64,000 nucleotides of DNA, from positions 419,095 to 483,094 of the forward strand of contig CALYLW010000549.1 of the NCBI GenBank assembly GCA_944989445.1. The letters are read 5' to 3'. Positions 11,502 through 24,500 of this stretch are shown here, one piece after another. Both the position numbers and the translations under genes were made by a program. The notes below the pieces were generated by a model that was given only the letters and a program-made list of their open reading frames with translations, had not been told where the DNA came from and did not search any database. This DNA comes from Ampullaceana balthica (Eukaryota > Mollusca > Gastropoda > Lymnaeidae). Numbering within the stretch: position 1 is the stretch's first letter; every line of letters starts with the position of its first letter.

Positions 11502-13826
11502 GGTAAAGATAAAATAAGATAAGATTCATTTATAATAAATTATCAATAAATGATTTATTGATCCAAGCAAACGCATTTTTTTGTAACACATTACAAATGT
11601 ATGTTCAGCAATTTAAAAAGAAAAATACATTTCATTCATCTTTGCATGAAAATCTTGAAATCAGGACACAATCATAATGCCAGGAAAAAAAATTCTTGTA
11701 AGAAGCTTTGTATTTTGAGGAATAGTTGGTGCCAAACAGCTTTAACCTTAACGTCGTCGTACACAACAGCCCTAACTAGAAACTGTTGCCCTTGAAGTCT
11801 GAGGGTTGCCGCCCTTTGATGCCATTCAATGATAAGTTGTTGAAGATCGATCAGTGTGAGGGACACATTTACTCCCGGGCTAGAGTCAGCGGTGATTTCA
11901 ATGACTGACCAGGTAAACACAATACGTGAATGGGAGTTGGGGGGAGGTAGTTGTGTGTGTGTGTGTGGGGGGGGGGTGATCCCTGACTCTGAGTGTGAGT
12001 GGAGCGGGCCATCTGGGATTTGCTATGGCATCCTTGCACGCGACCGTGTGACGTCATCGACACTTAAACAGAATGAACATTGACCTAATTACGGTAAGCC
12101 CTGGAAACGAACAATGTCTTTATTGCGTCACGCTGAGCTTCAAGTCAATAAAAAATGACATCGTAGTAATGTCAACAGATCGATATCCAAGAACTAAAAT
12201 AACAGGCAATCAATAGATGAACAGAAACATAAACTAATGTATATACAAAATTATATTATGATAATTCCTTTGTTGGCTTCAATGTAAATTATGTTTTCTA
12301 CGAAATGTATGCCTAGTTGCATAAGGATGCCTATATTGCGTAATCGGATGACCACTGAGTGTTTTTTCGTCGTCTCATTTTGTGTACCCTTGTACTCCAA
12401 GATGCCATGCGAAGGCTTTTTGAAGATGTCTCATGTTAATTCAGTCACACTTAAGGCGTTTCAATAATTGGCTCTTGCTTCATTTCATCATTTCAGTTAT
12501 ATTATTATTATTAGTAGCCATCATTCCTCAAAAGCTCAATACTAATGTGTGTAAAGTCAAATAAATCTTGCAGCGAAGTCCAACTGTGGGTTGCAGTAGT
12601 GGAACGCAAAAAAAAAGGGAGGGGGGGGCAGCGTGAAGATTGTTAGTATTCTGTGACAATGGAACAACTCAAATGTTATTATCATGTCATTCTGAAATAC
12701 TTTCGCCGGGTTGAAACCACTTTATCCTACCCCCCAAAACTCTTTGTGTCAAGGCGACACCATCTTCTGTGTATGGCCCCCCTCTCGGATAAATAAAACA
12801 TGAAAAAGCGAATGTCAATATAGACTATACCGAGCCTGAGAGACTATTGATGACCATAGTCACAGGCACGTGAGGATTATGGATAAGGGAGCCGGTGATT
12901 GAAATACGACGACCATCTACTACATCGTACGTAACGCCTGCTTTCGTCGGGTTCTTAGACTCTCCACGAATAGAAAACAGACAACTTCGTGCTAAGAAGA
13001 AAGTCGTGGGGCGGTGGGGGGGGGGCGTTGGACAGAATAGGGAGAGCACTGATAATGTAGACTGGGGGAAAGCAAAAGTAATCTCCGAAGAGACGTTGGA
13101 AAAAAGTCTCGGCTATTAATTTCCAGACGATATCCTCTCCCCCACCTCTCGAAATCATTTCCGGTATTTGCGCGGGGCAAGTATGGGCATGCGCCCACCA
13201 ACGGTTCACTTCCGGTTTCGTTACTTGGACTCTCGTTTCAACTCGTGGTGTATTCTGGTACATTTCTCATGAGACTAGGTTTCCTTTTAACGCGTCAACA
13301 CGGGTTTGTGGAGGTTATGTCACCATTAAGTCATCGTCAATGACCAGATGCGGCTTCTTTTTCATTTTACTATTTTGTTACTGCTTGGACGATGCTCTTT
13401 TCTTTTTTTACCACGTTTTTATTAACTCGCTTTCGTTGCTGTCTGTCCACACATTTTCAAATCTGCCAACGTAAAATTAAACCACTTCTGATGGTCCTAG
13501 AGATCTCAAAATTTTACCACAGATAGATCTTGGATGACAATGCATTGTATCAAAATCTCAGATCGATCGAATGTAACGTTATTAAATTATTGAACTTTTT
13601 AGTTTATCTATATATAAGCCTATGTATTATCCGTCTTCCCTTGTTTACATTACATTCACGTGCCGAGTTCACACCAACCCCGACCACAAAAACCATGTTT
13701 AACATCAAGGGGAGATCAGTCATTTCCAGTCTGTAAATGTTTGTCGGGCAATGCGTATTATATTTGAACATAATCAATACTTCAAAACTCACCATAGCAT
13801 ACATACACTTAGACTAAAAATAATAA
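11502..13826. other. unassigned region with a possible LINE-type tail
   Basis: Starts with a GATAAAATAAGATAAGATTCATTTATA stretch at 11508-11535, similar to the GATAA-rich 3' tails of LINE copies elsewhere in the window, directly against the satellite. G-runs occur near 11965, 12625 and 13018. No exon, RNA gene or clear transposon termini seen in the rest. Confidence 0.5.
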
Positions 13827-14181
13827 AATAAATAGAAGTGAAAAAAAGATTTTTAAAAACCACGTTTTTATAAGCGGACTAAAAAGAAGAAAATAAATTT
13901 TTAAAATTTAAAATACGTACAATGATGTAATATGACTAAAAACGTGGGCTGGCGCTTTTAAGCGTTTGGCTAAAATGATTAGGGTTTACAAATGACGAGT
14001 AAGAAAATGAGTGAATTGAATTAGTTAAGCCTGAGAAGCTCCCGCCCCACGTTTTTAGTCATATTACATCATAGTACTTCTTTTATGGAGCATTTTTTAA
14101 ATTTTCTTTTCTTCCTTTTAGTCCGCTTATAAAAATATAAAAACGTGGTTTTAAAAAATCTTTTTTTTACTTCTATTTATT
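13827..14181. mobile_element. foldback MITE with about 130-bp inverted arms
   Basis: Left arm 13827-13955 and right arm about 14047-14181 are near-perfect reverse complements: AATAAATAGAAGT at the ends, ACCACGTTTTTATAAGCGGA inside, and GTAATATGACTAAAAACGTG beside the loop. The right arm has small indels. The loop of about 90 bases (around GCGCTTTTAAGCG) is itself partly palindromic. No ORF. Such arm lengths fit a foldback-type non-autonomous DNA element. Confidence 0.85.
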
Positions 14182-15380
14182 AAAGTTCAGTGTCCAGATG
14201 TGTCTACTTAGTGCCAATAATTTGTAGCCACTACCCTATTATGTCTAATAGTGGTTGGTCAGTTACCATGTCCACCCAACGCTTCCAACATGTCTATTAA
14301 TCAGTATTCCATACGGTGACGTCGGAGACCAGTACCTTTTGTATTTCTAGTAAGTCCTTTTACTCTTTACAGTGACGCTACTTGTAAATGAATGGCCTTA
14401 TTTATCTAATACATGTACAGGGGTCACCCAAAAACGGCACGGATGAAACACAAATAGTTGTGGTTTAATTTAAATACTATGTTTGAAATACGAGGAGACC
14501 TTTACACACGTGGAGAATACCTGGCTGCTACGTGCCTTGAAATTACTGTTTTCCATTATCTATGACAGAAGAGTTAACTACTTCTTACTTCTTATAACAA
14601 TTATTATAATTTGATAGTTTAAATAGCACAGTGCCCCCGCAAGGAGCTGGGCTTACAGCGCTTCACATAAAAATAGTTTTTAAAAATTTTTTTAAAATCC
14701 GTAAAAAAACAAGTTTTGGACTATAAATCCTTTATGTACGAGACTTAACTAAACTGCCTGCAAAATTTCAGCTCGCTAGCTTACGAGGAAGTGGGTTAAA
14801 AATTGATCCAAAGTTTTGGCGACAAGCAAGGGTTCAAGCAAGCAGACACCACGAGTTAATATAAAGTATTTAAAAACATATAATTATCATTGCATTCAAT
14901 GTAAAACATTCATACTCTAACTACGACATTACAATTACAGTGCACATAATCTACGTTTATCGTTTAAAGATGCAGTGATGTTTGTTTTAATTAATTTTGA
15001 AAGCAAAGTTTGAAGAGATGTGTTTTTAGTGAATTTTTTCAGGCCTTAAGTATTTGCAACACTACTTCTTTTTGGGGAAATAAGAGACCAGAAAATCATT
15101 AGTTGTTTTTTTTTACCACAATTCGTGAATTTAGCTCAAATCGTTGAAATTGGAACCCTTACTTGAATGGGATCCATGTCGGGGATAGGATCCTACCGTT
15201 AATGTGAACCTTTAGTTGGGGTGCGGAATGTTATCAGTACAGATGCGCACAGTCACAGAAAGAAAATAAATGATATGATATATTTAATCATACTCGAAAT
15301 GTGGTCCCACCAGGAAAGGTATCCCAGCGGTGAATAGAATATGAAAATCGAATCCAATCTGGGATGGGGATCCCATTTGG
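14182..15380. other. no recognised feature
   Basis: About 1.2 kb of AT-rich sequence. No splice-bounded coding segment, inverted termini or RNA gene could be supported. Confidence 0.5.
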
Positions 15381-15382
15381 AA

Positions 15383-15650
15383 ATTAGATTGTACCAAAGT
15401 TAGTATGAATGTGTTGTCAGATTGTACCAAAGTTAGTATGAATGTGTTGTCAGATTGTACCAAAGTTAGAATGAATGTGTTGTCAGGTTGTACCAAAGTT
15501 AGTATGAATGTGCTGTCAGATTGTACCAAAATTAGTATGAATGTGCTGTCAGATTGTACCAAAGTTAGTATGAATGTGTTGTCAGATTGTACCAAAGTTA
15601 GTATGAATGTGTTGTCAGATTGTACCAAAGTTAGTATGAATGTGCTGTCT
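15383..15650. repeat. 33-bp tandem repeat, eight copies
   Basis: Units of 33 bases, core GATTGTACCAAAGTTAGTAT plus GAATGTGTTGTCA, about eight copies. Because 33 is divisible by 3, open frames run through on both strands (an 11-residue repeat). No start context, splice signals or homology support translation. Confidence 0.92.
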
Positions 15651-15829
15651 TTAGATTAAATAATAACTTTTTTAATATGGTCCAAAATGTTGATATTAAC
15701 AAAGTGGATAAAGAGTAATAAAGACATTTGTTTCCATGGCAATCTCGGGGAGCACCGGTATATCAGCGTGTAAATATTTAGATATGTATTGTATTATATC
15801 ACAGTATACTGTTGTTGTTGTGTCCCATA

Positions 15830-16013
15830 CAATGTTCCCTTTAAGCTGCGCGGGTGCGCGGCCGCGCAGATATTTGACAGACGCCGCGCAGCAGTTTGGA
15901 ATTACCGCGCAGCAAATTTGCTAAAATATTGCACCAAATATGGATGATGAGCAACTTTGCACACGAGTTTTATGACTTTGCACACGGACCAGCGAACCTT
16001 AGAGGGAACATTG
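15830..16013. mobile_element. hAT MITE (184 bp) with 8-bp target duplication
   Basis: Termini CAATGTTCCCTTTAAGCTGC and AGAGGGAACATTG form inverted repeats. Flanked by an exact 8-bp direct duplication GTCCCATA (15822-15829 and 16014-16021), the hallmark of hAT insertion. Interior has GCGCGG-rich palindromic motifs and no ORF. Related to the decayed copy at 3779. Confidence 0.9.
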
Positions 16014-16158
16014 GTCCCATAACCTTTTTTTTTCGAGGTCGTAGGGGGTTCTAATGTTTCCATTAGAACATTCTCGGGCTTAGTAGACCTTGACGGTGCC
16101 CATCCTTCTCCATTTTGTATAGTGGCTTTAACGTGGGCTAGATCCCACGCCCCTCAGC

Positions 16159-16340
16159 CAGGGCTGTCTTAGCGCATAGGCCTGTTGGGCATTTGCCCGG
16201 GGGCCCACGAGCATAGGGGCCCCATGGGAATATGTTTATTTATATAATTATATTATGTTTATTTATTTTTATTCCTGCGAGGGAGGGGCCCAAAACTATT
16301 TCTTTGCCCGGGGGCCCAAAATGATGTAAAGACGGCTCTG
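16159..16340. mobile_element. hAT MITE (182 bp) with 8-bp target duplication
   Basis: Left end CAGGGCTGTCTTAGCGCAT; right end reverse complement CAGAGCCGTCTTTACATCAT. Exact 8-bp duplication CCCTCAGC at 16151-16158 and 16341-16348. Interior carries two TTGCCCGGGGGCCCA blocks in the same orientation. A different hAT family from the element 150 bases upstream. Confidence 0.92.
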
Positions 16341-16539
16341 CCCTCAGCTTGTGAGGCGAGCGCACTATTGACTTCGCTATCCAGTTATACTGTATTAATA
16401 TATAACGTTCATATTTCATCAACCAAGTTTTCTGGACTGAGAGCTCTGAATCTAAATACATCAATGTCAATCATAGCTTCTTCAACGGTCTTCACAAACA
16501 AATACAAACAGGGTCATGTGAAGCAAAGAAACATCTTTG

Positions 16540-18235
16540 AAGTGCGCCTGAAACGGTACCGAAAACATAAAGGCGTGGCTGAAATAAGTGCCTCCCGTGA
16601 AGGGTTAAGCGTTTTGGCCTCCAAAGATGCATCCATCATACATCTCTATAAGCGAAAAGGAAGTAGACAGGCTTGTGACAACCACAGAGGCATATCCCTG
16701 CTTTCTATCGCAGGAAAGATCCTTGCCAGAATTCTGCTCAACCGCTTCACAGTCCACCTTGACCAAGGACTCCTGCCTGAAAGTCAGTGTGGATTCCGAA
16801 AAGAGCAAGGAACCATAGACATGATGTTCGCTGCCAGGCAGCTGCAAGAGAAATATCAGGAGCAGAACTCCGACATGTTCTCCACCTATGTCGACCTGAC
16901 CAAGGCTTTTGACACCGTTAGCAGAGAGGCTCTGTGGAAGATCATTGCCAAGTACGGTTGCCCAAGGAAATTCATCGTCTTGGTGCAACAATTCCACGAG
17001 GGCATGCAGGCCAGGGTCCCGGATGGCGGAGAGTCTTCTGATCCTTTCCTAGTCACAGACGGGGTCAAGCAGGGCTGGGTCCTGGCACCAAAACCTTTTA
17101 GCCTCATGTTTTCCGTCATGCTGACAGAAGCCTTCAGAGACAAGGATGTTGGTGTCAACCTGAGGTACCGCACAGATGGCAAGCTGTTCAACCTTCGGAG
17201 GCTCCAGGCAAAAATCAAGGTTATGACAGAGACATCATCAGAGACCTGCTGTTTGCTGATGACTGTGCGCTCAACGCTGTCTCAGAAGCCGACATACAAC
17301 GCAGCGTTAACCTGTTCTCCAGCGCCTTCACAAACTTTGGTCTTACGATTAGCACTAAGTAGACTGAAGTCCTCCATCAGCCCGCGCCTAGAAAGTCCTA
17401 CGTTGAGCCCAACATCACAGTCAACGGCCAGAGACTCAACACAGTGAACCGTTTCACATACCTAAGCAGCACATTGTCTCAAAATGTCACCATCGATGAC
17501 GAAGTGAACGTTAGAATAGCCAGAGCCAGCTCCACTTTTGGCAGATTTTACCCAAACTTCTGGTACAGAAGAGGCATTACCATCCAGACCAAGCTGAAAG
17601 TGTACAGGGCAGTGGTGCTCCCCACACTGCTATATGCATGTGAAACATGGACTGTGTATCAACGCCATGGTAGAAAGCTTAACAACTTTCACACAACAAG
17701 CCTCAGGAAGATAATCGGCATAAAGTGGCAGGACAAAATTCCAGACACAGTGTTCCTGACCAAAGCAGGTCTCCCCAGCATCTTCATCCTCCTGATGCAA
17801 TCCCACCTTCACTGGACAGGGCACGTAGTCCGAATGCCAAACGAGAGACTGCCAAAGAGACTCTTCTATGGCGAGCTCCAGCATGGCCAGCGGTCCCATT
17901 GTGGGCAAAAGAAACGCTTCAAAGACACCCCGAAAGCCTCACTGAAAGCGTTTGCCATCAACCCAGACACGTGGGAGCGAGCTGCAATGGACCGATCCAT
18001 CTGGCGCTCTTCCATCCATGGGAGGCAAACAGGATCACCGCCTCAGAAAAGAAGAGGCAAGCCCGAAAGGCCCGTGCTGTCAACCCTCCTGTAGACGTCC
18101 CACTCGTCCCTTCTGTTCCCGAACCTTCCGTGCAAGGATCGGCCTCGTCAGCCATCTTCGCACGCACAGACAGAGCCAGTCCCAGCAACCCTCGGATGAC
18201 TAGAGTGGTCCTCGTCGACTCGACGGACGAACAAG
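16540..18235 (+). pseudogene. decayed LINE reverse transcriptase with C-terminal zinc finger
   Basis: Part of a non-LTR retrotransposon ORF2. Readable blocks are the fingers/palm (NHRGISLLSIAGKI, then GFRKEQGTIDM), the YVDLTKAFDTV motif around 16890, the GVKQG motif at 17065, and the FADD catalytic box near 17255 in a shifted frame. An in-frame TAG follows near 17360. The thumb/C-terminal part (YACETWT, HWTGHVVRMPNERLPK) continues at 17444-18094, and a C2H2-like finger (RTFRARIGLVSHLRTH) lies near 18130-18180 in another frame. At least two frameshifts plus a stop make it non-functional. The endonuclease end is missing, so it is 5'-truncated. The RT resembles LINE families widespread in animals; exact clade not assigned. 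Confidence 0.9.
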
Positions 18236-19651
18236 CTTTTTGGCGCCCGCCAACTACGAAAAATAAAATTCGAAAGATTCAAGAATATCTGCCGCTCATT
18301 GAAAAGTTTCTTGTTAAGTTTTTTATAGTGTCACCAGCGCACCTTTGTGAGCCAGAGATTAAGAACATCGACGACCTGATAATATGTCACCAGAAGAAAC
18401 CTGAAAAGTCATGGCTGTCACTGTCAACGAGCCCACAATTTATTGGGTCCACGCCCAAAGCGAATTTCCGAGGATATCCCAGGTGCAAAATTTTAAGAAT
18501 TTTTGTCCTTTTTTTTTAATTTATAAAAAGTTTTTAAATATTAACAAAACAAAACAGAAAAATTATTTTACCGACGACGAGAATACCTATTTTTTTCTGG
18601 GTGGAAACTAAAAGCGACTTGCATCGTTTCACTTTGAGGACTTTATTATCTACAACTACGTAGATCAGGCACATGGTGTGTCATGCTCATCTCATATCAT
18701 ATCTCCACTGTCGGGGTACCAGGGTACCCATGGTTTGTCGTTTAACAAGGTTATTTTTTTTTAAATAAATTTTTTCTCCCGTAACGGCGCTACTCAAATC
18801 TCAATCTCTGCATATTATTTTGATGGATTGATCCTTTATTTTACAATGACTTATTAATTGCTTTTTATTGATCGAAAATTTATCATTACAGAATAGTGAC
18901 GAAAAAATATGTTCAATAGCTACAGATGAACTAAAGAATATAATCATCATTTGAAATTAATTAAAGCTCTGTCATTAAATTTTATGGTTGAGTAAAACAG
19001 CTATAAGGGGACACAACAAGAAGAATTGTTTCAGTACGTCAATGTGGGAAAAGTTCGTGGACATAACAGAATGTTATAATTAATTTATAAATGGCATAAC
19101 AGCAATCTTGTAACAACATAGGGTTGTTTTTTTAACTTATAGCTTTGTTAAATTTTATATTATTTGTTTATTCTAAATTTTTTAATGGAGATTTCGCCCC
19201 CCCCCCTTTTTTTTCTTCTCTATTTCAGTACAAAGAGGTCTAAACAACCCTAATAGAATCCAGTACATACTAAAGCTCCTGGTTATTTGATTATTTCTAA
19301 GACTATGTTTCAATCTTTAGAATTATTTTAAAACAAAAATCTATTTTGTTAGTCATAAATGCCTGCCTAAAATATCAAAAATTTGATTTTAAAAGTTTGG
19401 TGAAGTCAACACCTCTCGGTTCAAATAAATCACCATAAAGAACTTTTACAACATCAATGAAAAGACTGAATTAGAAATATAAAGTTAAAGTATGTTAGTC
19501 AAACCTGATTGATGCCTTTAAATCAAAGGTCTTACTTTTTGCATTTTAATTTGAATCATTCTTTTTAACTCCAAGGACAGCAAAGATTGTAGCAGAATGA
19601 ATGCAACAGACATGACTTGTCATAATATGTTCAATCAAAAGCATATCATTA
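18236..19651. other. no recognised feature
   Basis: AT-rich sequence between the LINE and the pogo-like element. It has a C-run followed by a T-run near 19198-19212. No gene or transposon termini supported. Confidence 0.5.
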
Positions 19652-21158
19652 CAGTCGAACCCACTTAACTCGAGCTCGGTTAACTCGACCACCCGACTAA
19701 CTCGATGTTTTTATTGGAACCGCCAAATTCTCTCATTGTCTTAGCATTTTCTCATCGGTTAATTCGATTTTTTTAAGTCGCTGAAACCTAATACCTAGAG
19801 CACAAAAGAGGGCCAAATTTGCAACTTAACTTTGGTTAGCTCGATCCTCGAATGTTCGCCTAGCAATGCACTTTGGCATTTTTAGTTCAAAACAGTGTTG
19901 ACATCTCGCTTTCTTCGAGACTTCCGGCTATTGTGTGATTCTACGAGATTTCATAAAAATTAACCGGATGTTATTATCTTCTTTCACTTTCGATCCATGT
20001 GTGAATTAGTTTGAGTATGTATTCCCCCGAGGTGCCCGTAAATCGCGTTAGCGGTCTTTAATCCGTCATTATTTCACAGTGCATGTTATATTATTATTAA
20101 ACTTAATTCATTTTCTGATGCATTAATCATTTTATTTTTTAAGATAAACGAATATCTTTAGAAATGAAAATAAAGGTTTGTATCGAGAATCAATGGTGGT
20201 TTTTATTTAATTAAATTAAATAATTATTATTCTTTTAAAAGTTTGTTGTTGCTTTGTTACCAGTAAGATACGTGACTGTGACTAACACAAGCGTGACGGT
20301 GAAATCAAATCAATTTCTTAATATTCTAGTATATATATATATATATAATAATATACATGTCATCACTTTTGTGGGTTGAATTCTGATAAGGAATTATTTT
20401 TTAAAAAATTCGCGTAGACTTAGTTGCCGGCCGAGGTCTAACACACAGCGTGCTGTGATCAACGGTCAAGGCCGCAAGTTTTATTTATATTACAAGTTTG
20501 ATTGACTGAGGAAATTCGAGAGCGGTCTGATAGTGACAGATATCCTGCACGTCAAAAGCATTAAACTTAAAATTACCTTATAGATATGTTGTTTTTTTTA
20601 ATTCGCTGATTCGACTGATATTGCAAACGTGAGCGGCTGTGACATGCCACCCCACACGCGCCATGGGACGAGGCGAGGCGAAAAATTTGACCTTTTAACG
20701 CATGCGCAGACAATTATAAACTGGTAACTTTTTTTTTATTAAATGGAATCGAAACATGACCACAGAGACGTAATCAAAGTCCTTTACTTCGGCATAAAAA
20801 AATATATATATATAAAAATTCCCGACTAGTCATAACTTTTCCCGACTTTGAAGGCCGAGAAAATTTTTATAAGAATTCCCGACTATTCCATTTTTTCCCG
20901 AGTGGGAACCATGGTTATATTTAAACAGTCCTTAAAAACGAATGGTCATTACAACCTTAGGAAGGATAAAGAAATAGGGTTCCGATACGATTCCGATTAA
21001 TCGTCCCATCACTAATTAACGCACATCATGTACATAAAGAAATTTCAAGCACATGTTAATATTTTGCCGCCATATTGGTTTTCGTTTTAACTCGATCATC
21101 GGTTATCTCGACGCAATTTTTCATACCCCAACGCCGTCGACTTAATCAGTTTTGACTG
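19652..21158 (+). mobile_element. pogo-like DNA element, copy 1 (1.5 kb)
   Basis: Left end CAGTCGAACCCACTTAACTC, right end ...AGTTTTGACTG, flanked by TA on both sides. Inner motifs near the ends (ACTCGA, TCGACGGCGTTGG reversed) are repeated around both termini. Full-length related copies in opposite orientation lie at 39149-40625 and 58473-59919. CAGT-type ends with a TA duplication fit Tc1/mariner-pogo (Tigger-like) elements. No transposase ORF remains, so it is non-autonomous. Confidence 0.8.
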
Positions 21159-21570
21159 TAATTATTTTTTAAACAATAAATTTACACCAAAAATTTTTTT
21201 TTAAATTCTTCATTAAGACATATTTTTATTGACATATTTACAGAAAATAGTTGTTTTTGGTCTATGTTGTCGATGAAGATAAGCATAAAATAGAGTTTTG
21301 AAATTATGTTTACATTTTAGGCAATAAATTATAGACTATATATCATGCCATTTTTTTAAATTATAAGGCTTCAAAATATCTAGGAACTATTGAAGTGAAC
21401 CTAAATAACTCTTTCAATGCAATAAAAGTGATGTTTCTTTAACAGTTATCGTGGACGTCAACACTGGCAAGTCATTTGTGGTAGATTGTAACAGTTTTTA
21501 TCTTTCATCTTTCCTTCAACCCAGAATCTCCCTCTTGTCTTTCAATTCAATGGCTATCCATCTACTAAGA

Positions 21571-24500
21571 TTATTTGCAGTAGCGGTCAGCTTTCATTTT
21601 TTCCCTCCTGTCCAGCATGACCTCGTGTAGATCTCCTTCTTTCTTAGCTTTCTTTAATTGAGTTTTGTCTACTTCACTAACCCGAAGTCGCCGATCCTGG
21701 AAACTCTGAAATTTTTTTCTGTAAAAAGAACACAATACCATAAAATTAAATGTTCAAGAACCATATGAATAAAAATTTGATTATATAGAATTACTTTCAA
21801 AAATGATAATGAGGGGTCCTTTATAAATGAAAGAAGAAGATGACAAAACACTGAGGGACAAAAGTAATCTAAATCAATTACTTGGTTGTTTTTTTTTGAG
21901 TAAACTGATTCCACTGTCAAAATAAATTTACAATCCTTTGAAATTGTAGGCCAAAAAAAAACATGGTGTTACTTTGGTTTTAACATTTGTTAGTTACAAT
22001 TAGATTTGTAATGTGACTGCCACAGGTTAACAACATTACAAGTAAAAACAGTGACTTATGGACACTCACACATAATTAATTTCTGCCTGTTTGACTGAAC
22101 CTCTGTCTTCCTTTGGCACACCTTCCAGCGGATCTCTCTCCCTGGCAGCATTTGATCTTAATCTCAACATTTCTTTGGGCCCCGCCGTAAGACTCTGACA
22201 CGCAATGTTACCATCTTCATTATAGGACAAGAAACAGTTGTTGCAACCACTTAAAGCTAACTTGCCCTGGAAAAAAAAACAACTCAGGTATAAAAAGCTC
22301 TTCAGAAATGTTTTTTGATTTCATACAATTTTTATATAATCACATGAGATCATTTTTAACAAGGCTAAATTGAGTTTACGATCTCAAAACAAATTTTTAA
22401 AAAATGAGATTTAGATTGTAATTTTAGTTAAGAATATTATCGAATGGCAGACATCGACAATCATGGATGCCTCTGTGAGGTCGCAGCCAATTTAATCGGT
22501 ATCTACTAAAATTAAAACTATAATTGTTAATCAGAAGTTTTACATTTCACCATTGAAATATTTAGATCAAATTTACATAACACAGCTAACGTCATTCCAA
22601 CATTCAGGCTATATGATTTTGTGTCATTGTCACTCTAAGAATACTTATTCTTGTTGTGTCTCTATATTTATTTTCTGTTTTGTGTATGTTTAGCAATACG
22701 TATCAGCTCCAATTTTAGAGTTGACACCTCAGTAACTTAGCATCTATCGTATGGGGTTTAACTAACTCTTATTTCATTATTACTGATTTGGTGTTTTATA
22801 AAAAAATGGTGTGCATGGTGACAAAATTAAAAATAAAGCTGCTAAGAAACTTACATCCTGAAACACAGGTTCAAACTGTTCCCTGGTGCCCATGGCCTCA
22901 GCTATGCTAACAACTTTACCATCAGCCTCTAAACCCCAGTATTTGCCATAACCAGACTTGAATGCAACTTTTCGATTCGTTTATCTTGATGGTTGTGAAG
23001 ACTTCGGCTGGATCAGGCCCCTCCCCTGGAATGAGATTAGTTTAAAATATATGCACTTCATTGGCTGAAAAGGTTTTCACCCAAAATATTACTTGGCTTT
23101 CATTGGCTAACATGGTTTTCACTCAAAATATTACTTTGCTTTCATTGGCTAACATGGTTTGCACCCAAAATATTACTTTGTGGTTGGTAACGAGAATTCA
23201 ACTCAAAAGTTCATACTCTTGTAATTTACCCATCTGTGGAGTTTTATCTATGTATTTTTTATATAAAAGCACTTGTGTTCATGCAAGTTGCACCATGAAT
23301 GCCAAGGACCTTTAGTTTCTCATTTTCTTTTACAAGTCCCAGCTTTTTTAGGGCGGGGGAACCTCTACTGTAAACTTAGAATTTCAACTTCTACTCATTG
23401 ATTTTTAAGTAGTAAACATTTTAGCATGTCCGCTTTTGAAATAGGGACTTTCTGGAAAATTGTACTGCATCATACTGAGTCAGCCACATGAAGAAAAATA
23501 TTTTTATGTAACTTAAAAGAACAATAACTACAAGAAAAATGTAAAAGTTTGAACTTGCCTGGGTTTCTGTGATCCCCTAGTGCCAAGCCACCATTGTCCA
23601 GGGCAGTAATGTATGTGTGGTCTTTAAATTCAATAGCAACATTTGCTGAAATGTCTGTAAATTTTTTCACCTCCCACCAGCCACCTGACCAGTGGAAAAT
23701 TGTTAAATATACAAATTGTGCACAACAAAAAGTGCAAAGTTGTTAATTGTTACAAATTTAATAGTTACATGCACACAGTTGACCACATTTTTAATTAGTT
23801 TCAGAGCTTATTAGTAAAGACATGTAAAACTTTTTCAATAATATATTTTCAAACTGGTCACTATACCATAGTAATATTATAATTCAAAATAACATTTTTA
23901 AAAATTTCTGCCTTAAAATGTACCATGGTTTAAGGTGTCTTCCTTCTCTTCTGAACCAGGGACTTTGTCTACAGAACTGCCATCATGTTTTCGTTTATGA
24001 CTTCTGTGCTTTTTAGACCTAAATATAGAAATTAATAGTACATTTTTTATTCACATTAGTTTTAGTAAATGGCAGTAGTTAAAAATTGAAACAGTATTTT
24101 TAAGGCTTACTTAAGATATTACTTTTTAACAAGCCAATGCCAGACATAATTTTAGAAATAATAATGATACATTATGACTGTGACAGTAATACCTGCCAGT
24201 GGGCCTAGGTATTAACTTTTAATGTTGTGTTTAGGGAGCGATTGTTAAATTATTTAAAATTTGAGCAATAAGCCAAAATGAAATGACTAGGACAATTGTA
24301 TTGCCTCCAATAATCAGCAGGTGAGGAAATGGATATTTTTCAAATAGATTAAATTTAATAAGCCATTATATTGGCAGAGGAAAGATAGGGGCTTATTGAG
24401 TAGTACACTACATTCAAGCAAACATGGCGATATTACTGCATCCATGTAGATATACATCAAAATAAGTGCAAATAAACAAATAAATTGGAGCTCTTTGCAT

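Noticed and set aside
11930..13060. Possible promoter/CpG-rich gene start around G-runs
   Set aside because: G-runs are isolated homopolymers; no exon with splice signals or conserved protein follows on either strand.
15284..15659. Two overlapping repeat ORFs at 15.3-15.7 kb
   Set aside because: 33-bp tandem repeat divisible by three; no gene-like features.
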